Below, one piece after another: positions 34,477 to 45,656 of a stretch of DNA of 64,000 bases. Each line of letters opens with the position of its first letter. Positions within the stretch are counted from its first letter, which is position 1. Under the pieces are notes generated by a model. It ran no database searches, was not told the origin of the DNA, and saw only the letters and a program-made list of their open reading frames with translations. Source of the stretch: Diplonema japonicum (Eukaryota > Euglenozoa > Diplonemea > Diplonemida > Diplonemidae); NCBI GenBank assembly GCA_964019335.1, contig OZ025656.1, positions 370,001 through 434,000 on the forward strand, given 5' to 3'. The translations under genes and the position numbers were made by a program.

Positions 34477-36481
34477 ATGAAGCAGTTAATGATAATGAGG
34501 AGGTGGTGCAGTAGCAGTGCAAGGGCACTGTCTGATCAAGAAGTTAAGGAGTTGAAACGGGACATCACAAGCAGAGTGGGCAAGACGGTAGCAGCATCAT
34601 GGATGCCTGAGTTCGCGTTTACATTCGTGACGGAGTGCATGCTTGAGGACGCTGTGAAGAAGGTACACGTACAAAGGGGACTTGAGGCAGACGATCCTGT
34701 CCTAGGCCTGAACATCGCAGTAGTGAAGGAAGAGGACTGGGCTCCGCAGAAGGCCGCCAATGTCCTCCCCTTTCGTGAGACGAAACTTCGCAACACGCAC
34801 GACATGTTCAACCAGCTCCGGTCCGAGATCAATTGGTCACCAGAACGGCTATGGGGGCTTCACAAAGGCACGCCTGAAAGAAAATATGTCAAAATCGCCT
34901 CGGCCGGATACTTCCCTGTGTCTGAACAACCACCGACGGCCTGGGAAGGCCCATCTGAAGCAAATCTTTTCATCGATCCCGATGACACTGGTGTTCCGAA
35001 GGTGTACATACAACTGTGCGAACAGTTGCCTCCGTTGTTGTGGATTCCCGTCCAGCCGAAGCCGTACGCCGTGCAGAGGGTGCTGAGGGAGGTAAAGCAG
35101 CGCATGGCAGAACACGCTACAGAAAGCAGGGAATTCTGGGAAGAACGCATGCGCAAGGGAGAGAATCTAATCATCGACAACACGGATTTCCACGAAGGCG
35201 GCCGCCCCGCCCTTGAGTCGTCCGACCAATGGGAGCGTGCAATGAACCTCACTGCTGTCAACGCGCTTCTCCCCAACGGTGAGATGATACCGGGCTGTCC
35301 TGGACGCTCAGCAACTGTTTACCTAGGTCCATGGGTCAGCGGTGACAGCATGTGGGAAGACACACAAGCTGTGAACCCCCTCTTGCATGCCTGGCCGGCA
35401 TACCGAACCCACACAGGTGGGCACCTTATCTCAGAAACCGTGGCGAGGAAGTACCAGCAAGGGAGCGAAGCGGGCGGGCTCGACAAAAGCGTGTGGGTCA
35501 CACGGTTCTCAAAATCCGTGATCGTCTTCCACCACCGTTTTGACATCAGCTTCATCAATCAGATGCAATGGGCCGAGGGTTGCGCACATGCCTCGAGAAC
35601 CCTCGACAAGGGTGTCCTTGACCATCAGCACATCTCAGCATTCCCAACCTTCGACAGGGTGAAGCCGCACCCCGACATGGGACGGCACCATCAGTTCGCC
35701 ACGATATACTACCCGAAAACGCAGATGCTGCATGGCGGGAAGGTGATCAAGAAGTTCAACGAAGTGCTGCAATGCGAACTGCCTGAAGACGTACCGGTGG
35801 ATGTGGCGGGGGCGCTGATGTGCTGGAGAAACCAAGGGGAGGAAATACTGCTGAGAGACATAGAACAGAAAGAGATTGTGACGAGGGACCTTCCAATCAA
35901 GAACCACCAGGAACTGATAGTGGATCTGGCAAACCCGTGGAACCTGTACGCAGAGTCGATAGTAAAACTAGCAGTGGTGGGGTCGAAAAACCTGGGCTTC
36001 CTATTGAAACGCCTCCAGAAGCACTCATCCCCTGCTGTCAGATGGGCTGTTGCAAAGTCTGCTGCACTGATCCTCCGACAGGTATGAGGTGGCACGTGCC
36101 TATGCCTATCGAACCCATTTACTGCAGGACATCCTTCGTAAGATGTGGGTTGCAGAGCACGACGCGGTTCTCAGCACAGCTATCAATTATATGACGCACA
36201 GTTTCATCGGTAAAGTGCTTGGAAACCGTCACACAGCAAAAACAAGAGAGGGCCGTGTGGAGACCTGGATGAAAGGAGGCCCCATGGACCCCGGTGCGCA
36301 GGTTTTGAAAGCGGCGATCGAACCGAAAATGCATAAGGTGGCGCCACCCCGAGCGTCGGTTGCACAATCACGTCTACAAAAAGGAAGAGACCGCAGGTCA
36401 AAGCACTTGTCTGAAAGCAGAGTACAGAACATCCGACCGAAGGAACTAAGTGAAAATAACCCGTTTCACCGTACTCGTTGA
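34477..36481 (+). CDS. unrecognised protein with mitochondrial-type presequence
   Basis: Exons 34477-36081 and 36128-36481 encode 652 aa. The intron (GTATGAGG...TACTGCAG, 36082-36127, 46 nt) removes a stop after Q535 and gives RQ|DILRKMW; without it the frame would shift. A frameshift error is the alternative. The N-terminus MKQLMIMRRWCSSSARALSD is basic and Ser/Ala-rich, like a mitochondrial presequence. The rest is a mixed alpha/beta protein rich in Trp, His and Pro, without transmembrane helices; I recognise no domain. The C-terminal 60 residues are basic. Such large, lineage-specific mitochondrial proteins are common in Euglenozoa (e.g. mitoribosome or RNA-processing parts); that is context, not identification. 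Confidence 0.7.
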
Positions 36482-36587
36482 AGCGGGGGATCGATTGTTT
36501 ACGCTCACATAATCAGTCTCAAGAATTCCAGCGTTCATCATGCAAGAACCAACCCTTCCGAGGGAACTTTGTAAAAGATTTTCGGGG

Positions 36588-36626
<39 letters not shown>

Positions 36627-36720
36627 AGATGGGCTTTAGAGATAGCGTTATTTTTTTTTTTTTTTTTTTTTTGCTTTGCCTCTTCGCTGTAACACTCACC
36701 AAGGGTTTGGAGAAGGTTGC

Positions 36721-36747
36721 CCTACCCCTACCCCTACCCCTACCCCT
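36721..36747. repeat. short CCCCTA tandem repeat
   Basis: About four tandem CCCCTA units (telomere-like, TAGGGG on the other strand) just upstream of the PARP gene's ATG. In frame it would code for Leu-Pro repeats. Probably a simple repeat in the leader. Confidence 0.5.
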
Positions 36748-36754
36748 CGCACAC

Positions 36755-38935
36755 ATGAGCTTTGCGGAAGATGTACGTGACATCCAAGCAAACCCCCCTG
36801 AGAATGTTATCGCAGTAGAAGTCTCCGATTATAATTTAGAAGTTACACTGCTCAACCCCTGCGAGTCATTCACGTTGGTCTTCCCAGATGGGTACAAGAC
36901 GAGTTACCCTAAAGGAGAAGTCAGCGCTGTAATATACAGCAACTACGAAGAACTGAAAGAAGGTCGCCTGAGAGACCTCATCGCACAGCTGAATCAAAGT
37001 ATCCCAAAAACGACAAAAAAAAAAAAAAAGAAAACAAAACAGAAATAAGCTGCCGTGTGCCACGAGAGGGGACAATGTCAAGTGACAACTTTGGTGAAGA
37101 AGACGAGGAACTGGACGACGACTCAGACGGGATGCTGGGGGCTCCGTCGATGGAGATCGACTACGAGCAGCCACCCCACCCGCAGTTCTTAAAAGACGTC
37201 CAGTACGTGAAGGACCGCTACGGGCCGGACTTCATTGACTATGACGAGTTGAAATTCCTGGACACAGTAGTGGTGACTCTCCGTCTCCAGCTTGACTACT
37301 TGGACGGGTCGGTTTGCCGTGCCTGGGGGCTTGCCCCTAAGAAAGAACGAAAACCGCTGTGCCTCAAACTATCCTTTTCGAGGACCGGCTACATCGAAAC
37401 CTCCAAGCACGATGCGGAATGCTACCAAGAGGGAAGGGAGTGGTGCGGGCTGGCGGGTCAGCTAACGCGAATCATTAAGAATTTACTTGAGACGCTTTGG
37501 AAAGAACAAATGTCTCGTGGGAAGCCCCCCCCGGGGTTGGGGCAGCTCGTTGAAATGGGTTTCCCTGAAGACAAGGCAAGAGAGACGTTGGACGCGTGCG
37601 AAGGTGATTTTGTAAGAGCGTCACAATTTCTGGCGGAGGGGAAGGACCCCGTGACGGTGGGGAAAAAAAAGCAGAAGAAAACCGAGGGCGATGGAGACGA
37701 TAAGAAACGAATCCCAATTAAGCAATATGGGCTGCTGGTGCAAATCATGGACTACGCCCACCACCGTATACCTACATGCTCCGAGTTTTGTGTTATCTGC
37801 GACAAGCACCATGTTTTCTCATCCGGTGCCATGCTTAAAGCCTCAGTCTGCACAAGGGAAGTGTGCGCCTTTGCCTTCCAGCAACTCAAGGTCGGAGCTG
37901 ACGCAGCGCAAGACATAGCTACAGATGCAGGCGTCGTTGACCTGCTGGTGGTGCTTGCGAAATATGCATGCGAGTCGAGCAGATGGACATTAATATTCGA
38001 ACCTTTCCCTACTAGTATGCTTTTCTTTCTTTTCTTTTCTTTTCTTTTCTTTTCTTACACATTTTTAACAGTTTTCGACCCTGATAACCCGTCTAAGAAG
38101 ATCCTACACCCCGACAAGAAGAACATCGAGTACGCGAGGGAAATATTCAAGTCGTTTCCAAAGGTGAGGCAGCTCATACAGGCAGACGCTGCGCTTGAGA
38201 TGAAACAGCGGATGGATGAGACAAGCAAGTGGGCGTACCCCCTTCTGCAGTGGATTATTTCGTCGAACACGTCGCATTTAGTGAAGCTGCGCAGCGACTC
38301 GAAGCAAATGATAAAAAGCATTTCTACCCCTCATCAGTTCTTGATGCTGTCTGCGTCGCTTGAGAAGCAGAACAAGTTCAACGAGCTGAAGAAGAGACAC
38401 AAGACCATCTTTGCATTCCATGGTTCGAGCTGTGAAAACTGGCATTCTATGTATGGGGAGGGAAAAAAAAAAAAAAAAAAAAAAAAAAAACACAGCCTTC
38501 GAAACGGTTTGTACAACGCAAGCGGTACGAAGCATCAGGTCAACGGGGCCGCGCATGGGGCTGGGATCTACCTGTCTCCTAGTGCGTCGGTGAGCTACGG
38601 TTATTCTCAGTTGGGGGTGTCGGAGAATTCTTCGAACTCCGGGAGGAAGAACAAGGACACAGATAGACTCTCAGACGAGTTCATCTCAGAGGGTTTTGGA
38701 TGTGTTGCAATCTGTGAGGTGGTTGATCATGATATCCGGCGTACTGGGGATATCTGGGTGCAGCCCCACTCTGACCACGTGGTCACCCGCTTTTTCTTTG
38801 CCTTTGACTCCAGTATGTGTAAAACAGATTACAATAACAAACTTTGCAGACCACCAACCGAATAAGTATTTGAACACCGAGGACAAGGTTCTCGTAGAGG
38901 AACTGAGAGCAGCCATTGAGACGTTCCAACAGTAA
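36755..38935 (+). CDS. PARP6/8-type ADP-ribosyltransferase with N-terminal RWD/UBC-like and UBA parts
   Basis: Five exons: 36755-36998, 37043-38014, 38072-38450, 38496-38812, 38850-38935; 665 aa. The central and C-terminal parts follow PARP6/PARP8 closely: PHPQFLKDVQYVKDRYG, GLLVQIMDYAHHRIPT, a Cys/His zinc-like patch (CVICDKHHVF, CTREVCAF), HPLLQW-like AYPLLQWIISSNTSHLVKL, then FAFHGSSCENWHSILRNGL, HGAGIYLSP and DHVVTRFFFAFD. PARP6/8 enzymes add single ADP-ribose units. Residues about 240-280 are a UBA domain (LGQLVEMGFPEDKARETLDA). Exon 1 encodes an RWD/UBC-like half (NLEVTLLNPCESFTLVFPD). It is joined by a poly-A intron (36999-37042); if that were not spliced the protein would start at ATG 37075 and a 97-aa ORF would overlap the acceptor, which I consider less likely. 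Intron 2 is pyrimidine-rich (TTTTC repeats), introns 3-4 are short. Confidence 0.85.
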
Positions 38936-39311
38936 AAGAAAAAGGAAAAAAAAAAAAAAAAAAAAAAGATGAGGGGGAAGTTTTTTTTTATAGTAACATT
39001 TCTCCATTTAAAAAAAAAAGTCGAGAAGAAGTACTGAGGAGGGGAAATCTTCGATTTTGAAAGACTTTTCTTTTTGAATTTTTAAAGGTATCGGGGGGGG
39101 GGGGGAGTAAAAAGAGTGAGAAGAAAAAAAAAGAAGAAGGAAGAAGAAAGAGAGCGTGGCCACAAGGAAGACGTCCCCCAAAGAAAACTCTCTTCGGAAA
39201 GAAAGGTTTTAGAGGTGCACCAGAAGCAGAAATGACACCTCCCACACTCACCCTACATTTTTTTTATTACTCTAGCCTTTCGCTGGGTGTGCTGACTGGA
39301 GGAGGGAGAAA

Positions 39312-39342
<31 letters not shown>

Positions 39343-39821
39343 GCGATAACTTTCATTAGACGGTTCTTTTCCCATTTGTTCTAGTTTCTCTGCACCGCTA
39401 CGGTTGTCCCCCTTACCTTTACATTTCCACAAGCCCTTCCCCATTTTTATTTTTTTTATTTCTCTTTTTTGTCTTCCGACCGGAAACAAAACAAAAAAAA
39501 AAAAAAACGTAAACACTACTACGAAAAACACGGAGAGCTACAGGGCAACAACTCTTCCGTGTCTCCAAGTAGCAGCCTGTTCAAGTATGTTCAGAGTCAA
39601 GACCTATATCAAAAGGGAACACATTTCTCAGGAACCTCTCCCTCGTCTTCTCGGAACCTTCCGCTTGTGCGTTGTCCTTGTGGCTGACCTATGCTTAAAG
39701 GCCGTTCCGGTGGCTCTGCGGCCTACACACCACTTCAAGGTCCCACACCCCCTTTTCTTTCACAATCCCTTTAAAAAAAAAAAAAAAAAAAAAAAACACA
39801 CCATAGGTTACGGAGGCAACA
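38936..39821. other. intergenic, possible short exon or small gene
   Basis: A-, T- and G-runs, plus a normal-composition stretch at about 39510-39765 that is open in two frames (one reads LFKYVQSQDLYQKGTHFS, another CLQVAACSSMFRVKTYIKRE) and contains a donor-like GTATGTTC at about 39585. It could be a small gene or the long 5' leader of the next gene. I see no family in either frame and leave it unassigned. Confidence 0.35.
39773..39806 (+). promoter_or_regulatory. candidate trans-splice acceptor with poly-A tract
   Basis: An A-run of about 25 followed by CACACCATAG ending at 39806, 15 nt before the ATG of the CAPER-like gene. The arrangement (A-run, CACA, CATAG) mirrors the 3' ends of several cis-introns in the window (e.g. 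A-run then CACACACAG at 46483) and the sequence before 55039. Inference. Confidence 0.5.
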
Positions 39822-40258
39822 ATGGCTGATATCGATGTGCTAGCACTGTTGGAGGACGTGACTGTCGAACCGAAGGATAAGAAAGAGAAGAGGCGGTCGG
39901 GTGAGGATCGCGAGAAGGACAGGGAACGGAGGAGGCGGCGGAGCTATGACAGCAGCGAGCAGGTATGCGATTCAGACAAGGCTAGAGACCGAGACAGGGA
40001 TAGGCGGTCTGACAGGGACAAGAGCAGAGATGGTGAAAGAGACAGACGGTCAAGCAGAGATAGACGATCCAGTAGAGACGACAGAGACAGAAGTAGGAGG
40101 AGTGATAAAGAGAGGGACAGGACCACGGACCGCAAGGAACCCAAGGAAGACAAAGAGGAAGAATACACTGTGAAAAGGGAGGAACCTGTCGTAGCTGTGA
40201 AGGAGGACGATAAAGACACTGAAGACAGAAGTGAAAAACGTGATCGTGACAGGAGAGA

Positions 40259-40290
<32 letters not shown>

Positions 40291-41723
40291 GCGATCGAGA
40301 CCACGATAGGCGTGACCGTGACAGGGACAGGGACAGAGATCGTGACAGGGACAGGGACAGGGACAGAGAACGGCGAGGCGACAGGCGTAGTAGAAGAGAT
40401 GATAGGGACAGGGACAGGGACAGGCGCAGGAGACGTGACGACGAAGATAGGGACAAAGAAAAGAGGCGTGAGAGGAGGGACAGAGAAGAGAGGGAAGACA
40501 AACGTAAAGCCCAAAAGGCTGAGGAGAAACCCGAAAACACAATGCCGGAGCTCACTGCAGAGGAGAAGATGGCACGCTCCATCGAAAGAGACAAACGTAC
40601 TGTGTTCGTGTCGCATTTGCACCCGAAGGTCGAGGATGTTGAGCTTTTCGAATTTTTCAGCAAAGCAGGCAAAGTGCGTGATGTCAGACTGATCACCGAC
40701 AAGAACGGGAAGTCCAAAGGCTTCGGGTATGTCGAGTTCTACGACCCCTCCAGCGTGGCAGGCGCCATCAACCTTGCGGGCATGACCATCAGAGGACACC
40801 CTGTTGCTGTGAAGCTCTCAGAGTCGGAGAAAAATGTGCAAGCACAGCTGGCAGCGAAGGCGGCGCAAGCGGCAGCAACTACCAAGTTGTACGTCGGCAA
40901 CCTGCACCCGAAGCTCACGGAGGACGACATCAAAGAGGTGTTTAAGCTGCTTGGTGAGATCGAGAGCGTCACGCTGGCAAAGGACACGAAGAATGAGGAT
41001 GCTAACTGGGCGTACGTGAAGTACAAGAACCAAGACGATGCGAAGAAGGCGCTGACACATCTCAACGGCGAGGAGCTGTTTGAGATGAAGATCAAGATCG
41101 GTCTTGTGAACGACGGTGACGTACCTGTGGAGAGCGGGGACGACCCGACCATCTCTGGGACGGAGAAGCTGGCCTTGATGAACAAGCTCTCTAGGGGCGA
41201 GATTGCAAAGCCGGACCTACCGCCAGCACAATTGCAGACAGGGGGTGCACTACCGCCGCCACCTGGGATGGCTCCAATGCCACCGATGCAGCATCCAGGG
41301 ATGCACCCTGGCGTCCCACAAATGATGCACCACATGGGCATGATGCACGGGATGCCTATGCCTATGCATGGGATGGTTGGCGCGCCACAGATGGCTTTGC
41401 CTACCATTGCACCGCAGAACCCTGCCCTGCGGGAGACTACGTGTATTCGACTCTCTAACCTGTTCGACCCCGATGAGGAGGAGGATGATGACTTCGACGA
41501 AGACATCAAGGAAGAGGTTGCCGACCAGTGCAACAAGCTCGCTCCGCTGCAGCACATCTTCGTCGATAAGTACTCCAAGCAGGGCGAGCTTTGGCTACGC
41601 TTCGCTACCAGCCCCGACGGCCAAAAGGTCTTTGACAGCATGAACAACAGGTGGTTCGCAAAACGACAGATAAACGCCCAGTTCGTCCCCCCCTCCGTCT
41701 ACATGCAACGATTCCCTGCTTAA
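39822..41723 (+). CDS. CAPER/RBM39-like splicing factor
   Basis: 633 aa. An N-terminal Arg/Asp/Ser-rich RS-type region (about 20-235, many DRDR and RRDR repeats coded by GACAGG units) is followed by RRM1 (about 258-338; RTVFVSHLHPK and KSKGFGYVEF), RRM2 (about 354-430; TKLYVGNLHPK and NWAYVKYKN), a Pro/Met/His-rich linker (about 465-530), and a C-terminal UHM-like RRM (about 537-633; TTCIRLSNLFDPDEEEDDD). This order matches CAPER-alpha/RBM39, a nuclear factor that contacts SF3b1 and U2AF. The UHM acidic insertion is long. No introns. PRP16 lies directly downstream. Confidence 0.88.
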
Positions 41724-42054
41724 GCCCCCTTTCATATTCGCTTTTTCAATTCAGTGTATTTTCTTCTTTTCTTTCCCCCCCCCCCACCACCTCGCTCCTT
41801 TCCTAAAGACTTTCCTTTAAAAAGAAATTAAAAAATACGAATGGGGTTGTAACTCCCGTCGTTTTTTTAAACCCTTTTTTTTTGTGCGCACACTTCCTTT
41901 TAAGTTTTCTTTTTTAGTGTTAAAACCCGTTTCTCCCCCCCCCCCCCCCCCCCCGTTCTCTTAACTTGAAAACCCAAGTTACTTTTTATATCTATTCAGT
42001 GTATTTGCTTGAAGAAAGAGAACACAACTATCAGGTCAGAAAAGGAAAAAAAAA
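41724..42054. other. intergenic
   Basis: C- and T-runs (e.g. a C-run near 41936-41954), AATAAA-poor. No gene seen; the last A-run leads into the helicase ATG. Confidence 0.55.
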
Positions 42055-45000
42055 ATGTCAAAGCTGGGGTTGGATGTACTCGCGCAGCAGAGGCGAGAAG
42101 AAAGGGAGAGGAAGGGTGAGGAGGAGAAGATGAGGCCACCATCGAAACGAGCGAACGCAGATTTGCAGGACGAAGCAAAACAGTTTTTGAAGAAGAGACG
42201 CGTTACCAACATGGGGAAGGAGATAAAGAGGGAGTACACACCCTCTCCGGAGAGGGAAGACACCGACGGTGGGAGGCACACAGGGTACAAGGCCTCGGAG
42301 TGGACCAACACAGAAGAAGCGCGAATGTGGTACGAGGGCGGCGATGAATTCGGCGGTGGAACCGAAGCAGTAGACCTAGAAGGACAAAATCTAGAGAACG
42401 CGTATTCAAAAAAAAGGCTCGAGGAAAGACAGGAAAACATGAGAAAATCGATGGCGAAGTCGGGTCGTGTGAAGCAAGCCTCCTTAAGGACTCAGCAGAG
42501 GAATGAAGAGGCTGATAAATGGGAGGAGTCGAGGATGTTTGCAGGCGGTGCCATTGGCATGGGCGAGGTAGATCAGGTCGATGATGATCTTGACGCGAAT
42601 ATGATTCGACTCATAGTGAAGAAGCCAACCCCTTCGTTCCTTGCGGCAGGGGTTGTCTTCAGTAAACGTTCGGAGCTTGTCCTTCCCGTTAAGGACATCC
42701 ACTGCGATCTGTACGAAGCTGCCAAAAAGGGCTCTGACCTCCTCCGTTTCGTCCGTGAACAAAAAGACAGGCAAAAGGCCGACCGTGACTCCCTCGACAA
42801 CTCCGGTACTGTTCTAGGCAACCTTGACAACAATGGTGTCGATAGGTCAGCACAGCTTCGAGAGGAACGCCGTCGTGCCATCCGCGAGCGCAAGGCCATG
42901 ACAAAGGAAGAGCTGGAGCAGGAAGAGATCGACGAGGCGAAGAAGAACACCACCTTCTCCGCCAGCGCCAAGTCCGCGCAGTGGAGCGGCGTCAGCGAGT
43001 TCTCCAGAATGAAAATGAAACAGCAGCGCGAATCCCTCCCCGTGTTCGAGTACAGGGAAGCCTTTTTAAAAATGGTCCGCGAGAACAACATCATAGTCGT
43101 GGTTGGCGAGACAGGGTCGGGTAAGACAACACAGCTCGCGCAATACCTCTTCGAAGACGGGTACTGCACGGAAGGATCGTACGGGTCGAAGAGAATGGTG
43201 GGATGCACACAGCCAAGGAGGGTTGCCGCGATGTCGGTTGCAAAGCGAGTATCTGAGGAAGTGGGGTGCGAACTTGGCGACAAGGTAGGGTACTCCATCC
43301 GTTTCGAAGACTGCACCTCAGAAGGCACACTAGTGAAGTATATGACAGACGGTGTCCTACTGCGAGAGACAATGCGTGACCCTGACATCAATCAGTACAG
43401 CGCCATCATCATGGACGAGGCGCACGAGAGGTCGTTGAATACAGATGTCCTCTTTGGGATTCTGAAGACGTGTGTTGGGCGTCGTAGAGATCTGAAGCTC
43501 ATTGTGACCAGTGCTACAATGGACTACGATAAATTTTCAGGTTTCTTCTGCAACTGTCCTGTCTTCAAAATCCATGGACGGACCTTTCCTGTCGACATCT
43601 TCTACCAGCAGACCAACGTCTCTGACTATGTCAACAGCGTCGTGAAGCAGGCCATCACCATCCACCTAACATCAGCCGACGGTGATATCCTCATCTTCAT
43701 GACGGGTCAGGAGGAGATCGAGGTCTCCGCCATGTGGATCGAAAAGAAGCTGCGTGAGAGCAACCCCGAGTCTGCTGACACGCTGATGATCCTACCGATC
43801 TACTCGCTGCTGCCTTCCGAAATGCAGGCAAAGATCTTCGACCCAGCCCCCCCTGGCGTCAGGAAGTGCATCATCGCCACGAACATCGCTGAAACGTCCC
43901 TCACCGTCGACGGCATCTACTTCGTCATCGACAGTGGATTTTGCAAACTGAAGCTCTTTAATCCCAAAACTGGGATGGACTCCTTGCAAGTGTTCCCAGA
44001 ATCGCAGGCAGCGGCGAAGCAGAGATCTGGGCGAGCGGGAAGGACAGGGCCTGGGAAGTGTTTCAGGATGTACACGCAGTACCAATTCGAGCATGAGATG
44101 CTTCCCATGACGGTGCCCGAGATCCAGAGGACTTCTTTGAGCAGCGTGATCCTGTTGCTGAAGTCGCTGGGTGTGAAGAACTTGCTGCACTTCGAGTTCA
44201 TGGACCCCCCGCCGCAGGACAACATGACCAACAGCATGTACCAGCTGTGGATGTTGGGTGCGCTGAATGACAAGGGCGACCTCACACAGGTAGGACACGA
44301 CATGAACGAGTTCCCTGTGGACCCTGCCATGGCGAAGTGTTTGTTGTTTGCAAGCAGCGGTTCCAGCGGCGAAGAGAATTGCGCGGAGGAGGTGCTCACA
44401 GTGGTAGCGTGCCTGTCGTCGCAGTCGAAGATCTTCTTGAGGCCGAAGCAACAAGAGGAGCTGGCCGACCAGATGCGCGAGAAGTTCGTAGTAGCAGAGT
44501 CGGACCACCTGACGCTTCTGAACGCATTCCAAATGTTCAAAATGAATGGACGATCGCAGAGGTGGTGTTCTGATCACTTCATCAACTACAAAGCTATCAA
44601 GAGAGTTGAGGAGGTCCGCGTGCAACTAAAGGACATCTTGCAGAAGAAGAAGAAGAAAATAGGAAGTTGCGGCGGGGACTGGGACCCTGTGAAGAGAGCG
44701 CTGTGCGCGGGGTACTTCATCAACTGCGGGAAGCGGCGTGGGGTGGATGACTACTACTCGATGCTGACAGGGGTGCCATGCTGTGTGCACCCGAGCAGTG
44801 CCCTCTTCAACGGGGGCATGATGCCCGACTACGTCATCTACCACGAGCTTATCTACACACAGAAGGAGTACATGAACACGGTATCTGTTATTGATGGGAA
44901 CTGGATGACGGAGATCGCACCGAAGTTCTTTGAGATCCGTGGCGAGCGGTTCCGCCAGCAGGTTAATGAACCCTCCGATGATGAGGGTTCTGACAGAGAG

Positions 45001-45198
45001 CACGACCTCACTGCGCTCACCAATGAAGGTGCCATCGAAGCTGTTCTTTCAAGGCGCAAGAAGCCCAAGCAGGAGGTCGTCGAGGCGGGAAGGTCTCCCG
45101 CGCAGAACCGCACTCCAGGACGCCGTTCCACTCCCGGAAGGACACCTTCAGCTCTCGCCAGACCGGGCACACCTGGGTACAGACGAAGGGGAATGTAG
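42055..45198 (+). CDS. PRP16: DEAH-box spliceosomal RNA helicase PRP16/DHX38
   Basis: 1,047 aa, intronless. Motifs: GETGSGKTTQ (I, about residue 350), TQPRRVAAMSVAKRV (Ia), DEAHERS (II, about 453), SATMD (III), FMTGQEEIE (IV), TNIAETSLTVDG (V) and QRSGRAGRTGPG (VI), then ratchet/WH and OB domains. The N-terminus has the acidic DRRR-type PRP16 segment, including EADKWEESRMFAGGAI and a stretch like VVFSKRSELVLPVKD, which separates it from PRP2 and PRP22. PRP16 remodels the spliceosome after the first step of splicing. The C-terminal 60 residues are Arg/Pro/Ser-rich. Together with the CAPER-like gene upstream this indicates an active spliceosome, needed here for both cis and trans splicing. Confidence 0.92.
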   Translation: MSKLGLDVLAQQRREERERKGEEEKMRPPSKRANADLQDEAKQFLKKRRVTNMGKEIKREYTPSPEREDTDGGRHTGYKASEWTNTEEARMWYEGGDEFGGGTEAVDLEGQNLENAYSKKRLEERQENMRKSMAKSGRVKQASLRTQQRNEEADKWEESRMFAGGAIGMGEVDQVDDDLDANMIRLIVKKPTPSFLAAGVVFSKRSELVLPVKDIHCDLYEAAKKGSDLLRFVREQKDRQKADRDSLDNSGTVLGNLDNNGVDRSAQLREERRRAIRERKAMTKEELEQEEIDEAKKNTTFSASAKSAQWSGVSEFSRMKMKQQRESLPVFEYREAFLKMVRENNIIVVVGETGSGKTTQLAQYLFEDGYCTEGSYGSKRMVGCTQPRRVAAMSVAKRVSEEVGCELGDKVGYSIRFEDCTSEGTLVKYMTDGVLLRETMRDPDINQYSAIIMDEAHERSLNTDVLFGILKTCVGRRRDLKLIVTSATMDYDKFSGFFCNCPVFKIHGRTFPVDIFYQQTNVSDYVNSVVKQAITIHLTSADGDILIFMTGQEEIEVSAMWIEKKLRESNPESADTLMILPIYSLLPSEMQAKIFDPAPPGVRKCIIATNIAETSLTVDGIYFVIDSGFCKLKLFNPKTGMDSLQVFPESQAAAKQRSGRAGRTGPGKCFRMYTQYQFEHEMLPMTVPEIQRTSLSSVILLLKSLGVKNLLHFEFMDPPPQDNMTNSMYQLWMLGALNDKGDLTQVGHDMNEFPVDPAMAKCLLFASSGSSGEENCAEEVLTVVACLSSQSKIFLRPKQQEELADQMREKFVVAESDHLTLLNAFQMFKMNGRSQRWCSDHFINYKAIKRVEEVRVQLKDILQKKKKKIGSCGGDWDPVKRALCAGYFINCGKRRGVDDYYSMLTGVPCCVHPSSALFNGGMMPDYVIYHELIYTQKEYMNTVSVIDGNWMTEIAPKFFEIRGERFRQQVNEPSDDEGSDREHDLTALTNEGAIEAVLSRRKKPKQEVVEAGRSPAQNRTPGRRSTPGRTPSALARPGTPGYRRRGM

Positions 45199-45356
45199 TA
45201 AAAGAACGGAGGGAGAGAATAAAAAGGTCATAAGTGTATTATTATCGGGGTTTTTATTTCCCCCTCCTCCCCCTTTTTTTTAGAATTGTTTATCGACTGG
45301 GTTGGGGAAAAAAAAAAAAAAAAGCGAAAAATAAATACACACAATAAACACAAACT

Positions 45357-45656
45357 ATGACCCACGTGTACCCCCGATACGGCGCTGATGGGAAGCCCTC
45401 CCAACAGCAGGATTACGTGCATCCCACAGGCCAGCTTCTGAATTATTATTACCCTGGAAGGTCACAGATGGCATGCGGTGGGCAGCAGCAGCAGCGGCCT
45501 GCCCCGCAGTTTATACCGCAAGGTCAACACTGCACACAGGTGTGTAAGGTGAAAATGTGGGAGGCACCACCTCCTATGCAAGTTTGTATTACATGCAACA
45601 CTTGCGTTTCGCAGTGCGGGGTGCAAGCTGTGCCTCTGCAGGGTTTTGGACACTAG
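45357..45656 (+). CDS. small Gln- and Cys-rich protein
   Basis: 99 aa; Tyr/Pro/Gln-rich first half (QQQQRPAPQ) and a cysteine-rich C-terminal part (CTQVCKVKMW, CITCNTCVSQC). Begins at ATG 45357 after an A-run and CACAC. The Cys pairs could bind a metal or form disulfides. No known family; the frame is normal codon sequence rather than homopolymer, so I accept it as a gene. Confidence 0.55.
   Translation: MTHVYPRYGADGKPSQQQDYVHPTGQLLNYYYPGRSQMACGGQQQQRPAPQFIPQGQHCTQVCKVKMWEAPPPMQVCITCNTCVSQCGVQAVPLQGFGH

Noticed and set aside
36082-36127. Frameshift in the orphan at 34477 instead of an intron
   Set aside because: A frameshift would also keep it open, but GTATGA...TACTGCAG, 46 nt, fits the other introns in size and ends; I keep the intron and note the alternative.
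37057-37074. Earlier start for the PARP gene at 37057
   Set aside because: This codon is GTG; the first ATG in that exon is 37075, and the cis-spliced exon 1 at 36755 explains the upstream frame better.
39947-41640. Long - strand open frames opposite the CAPER-like gene and others (e.g. opposite TBCD and PRP16)
   Set aside because: They are mirror images of biased + strand codons (Ser/Leu-rich), without recognisable domains.
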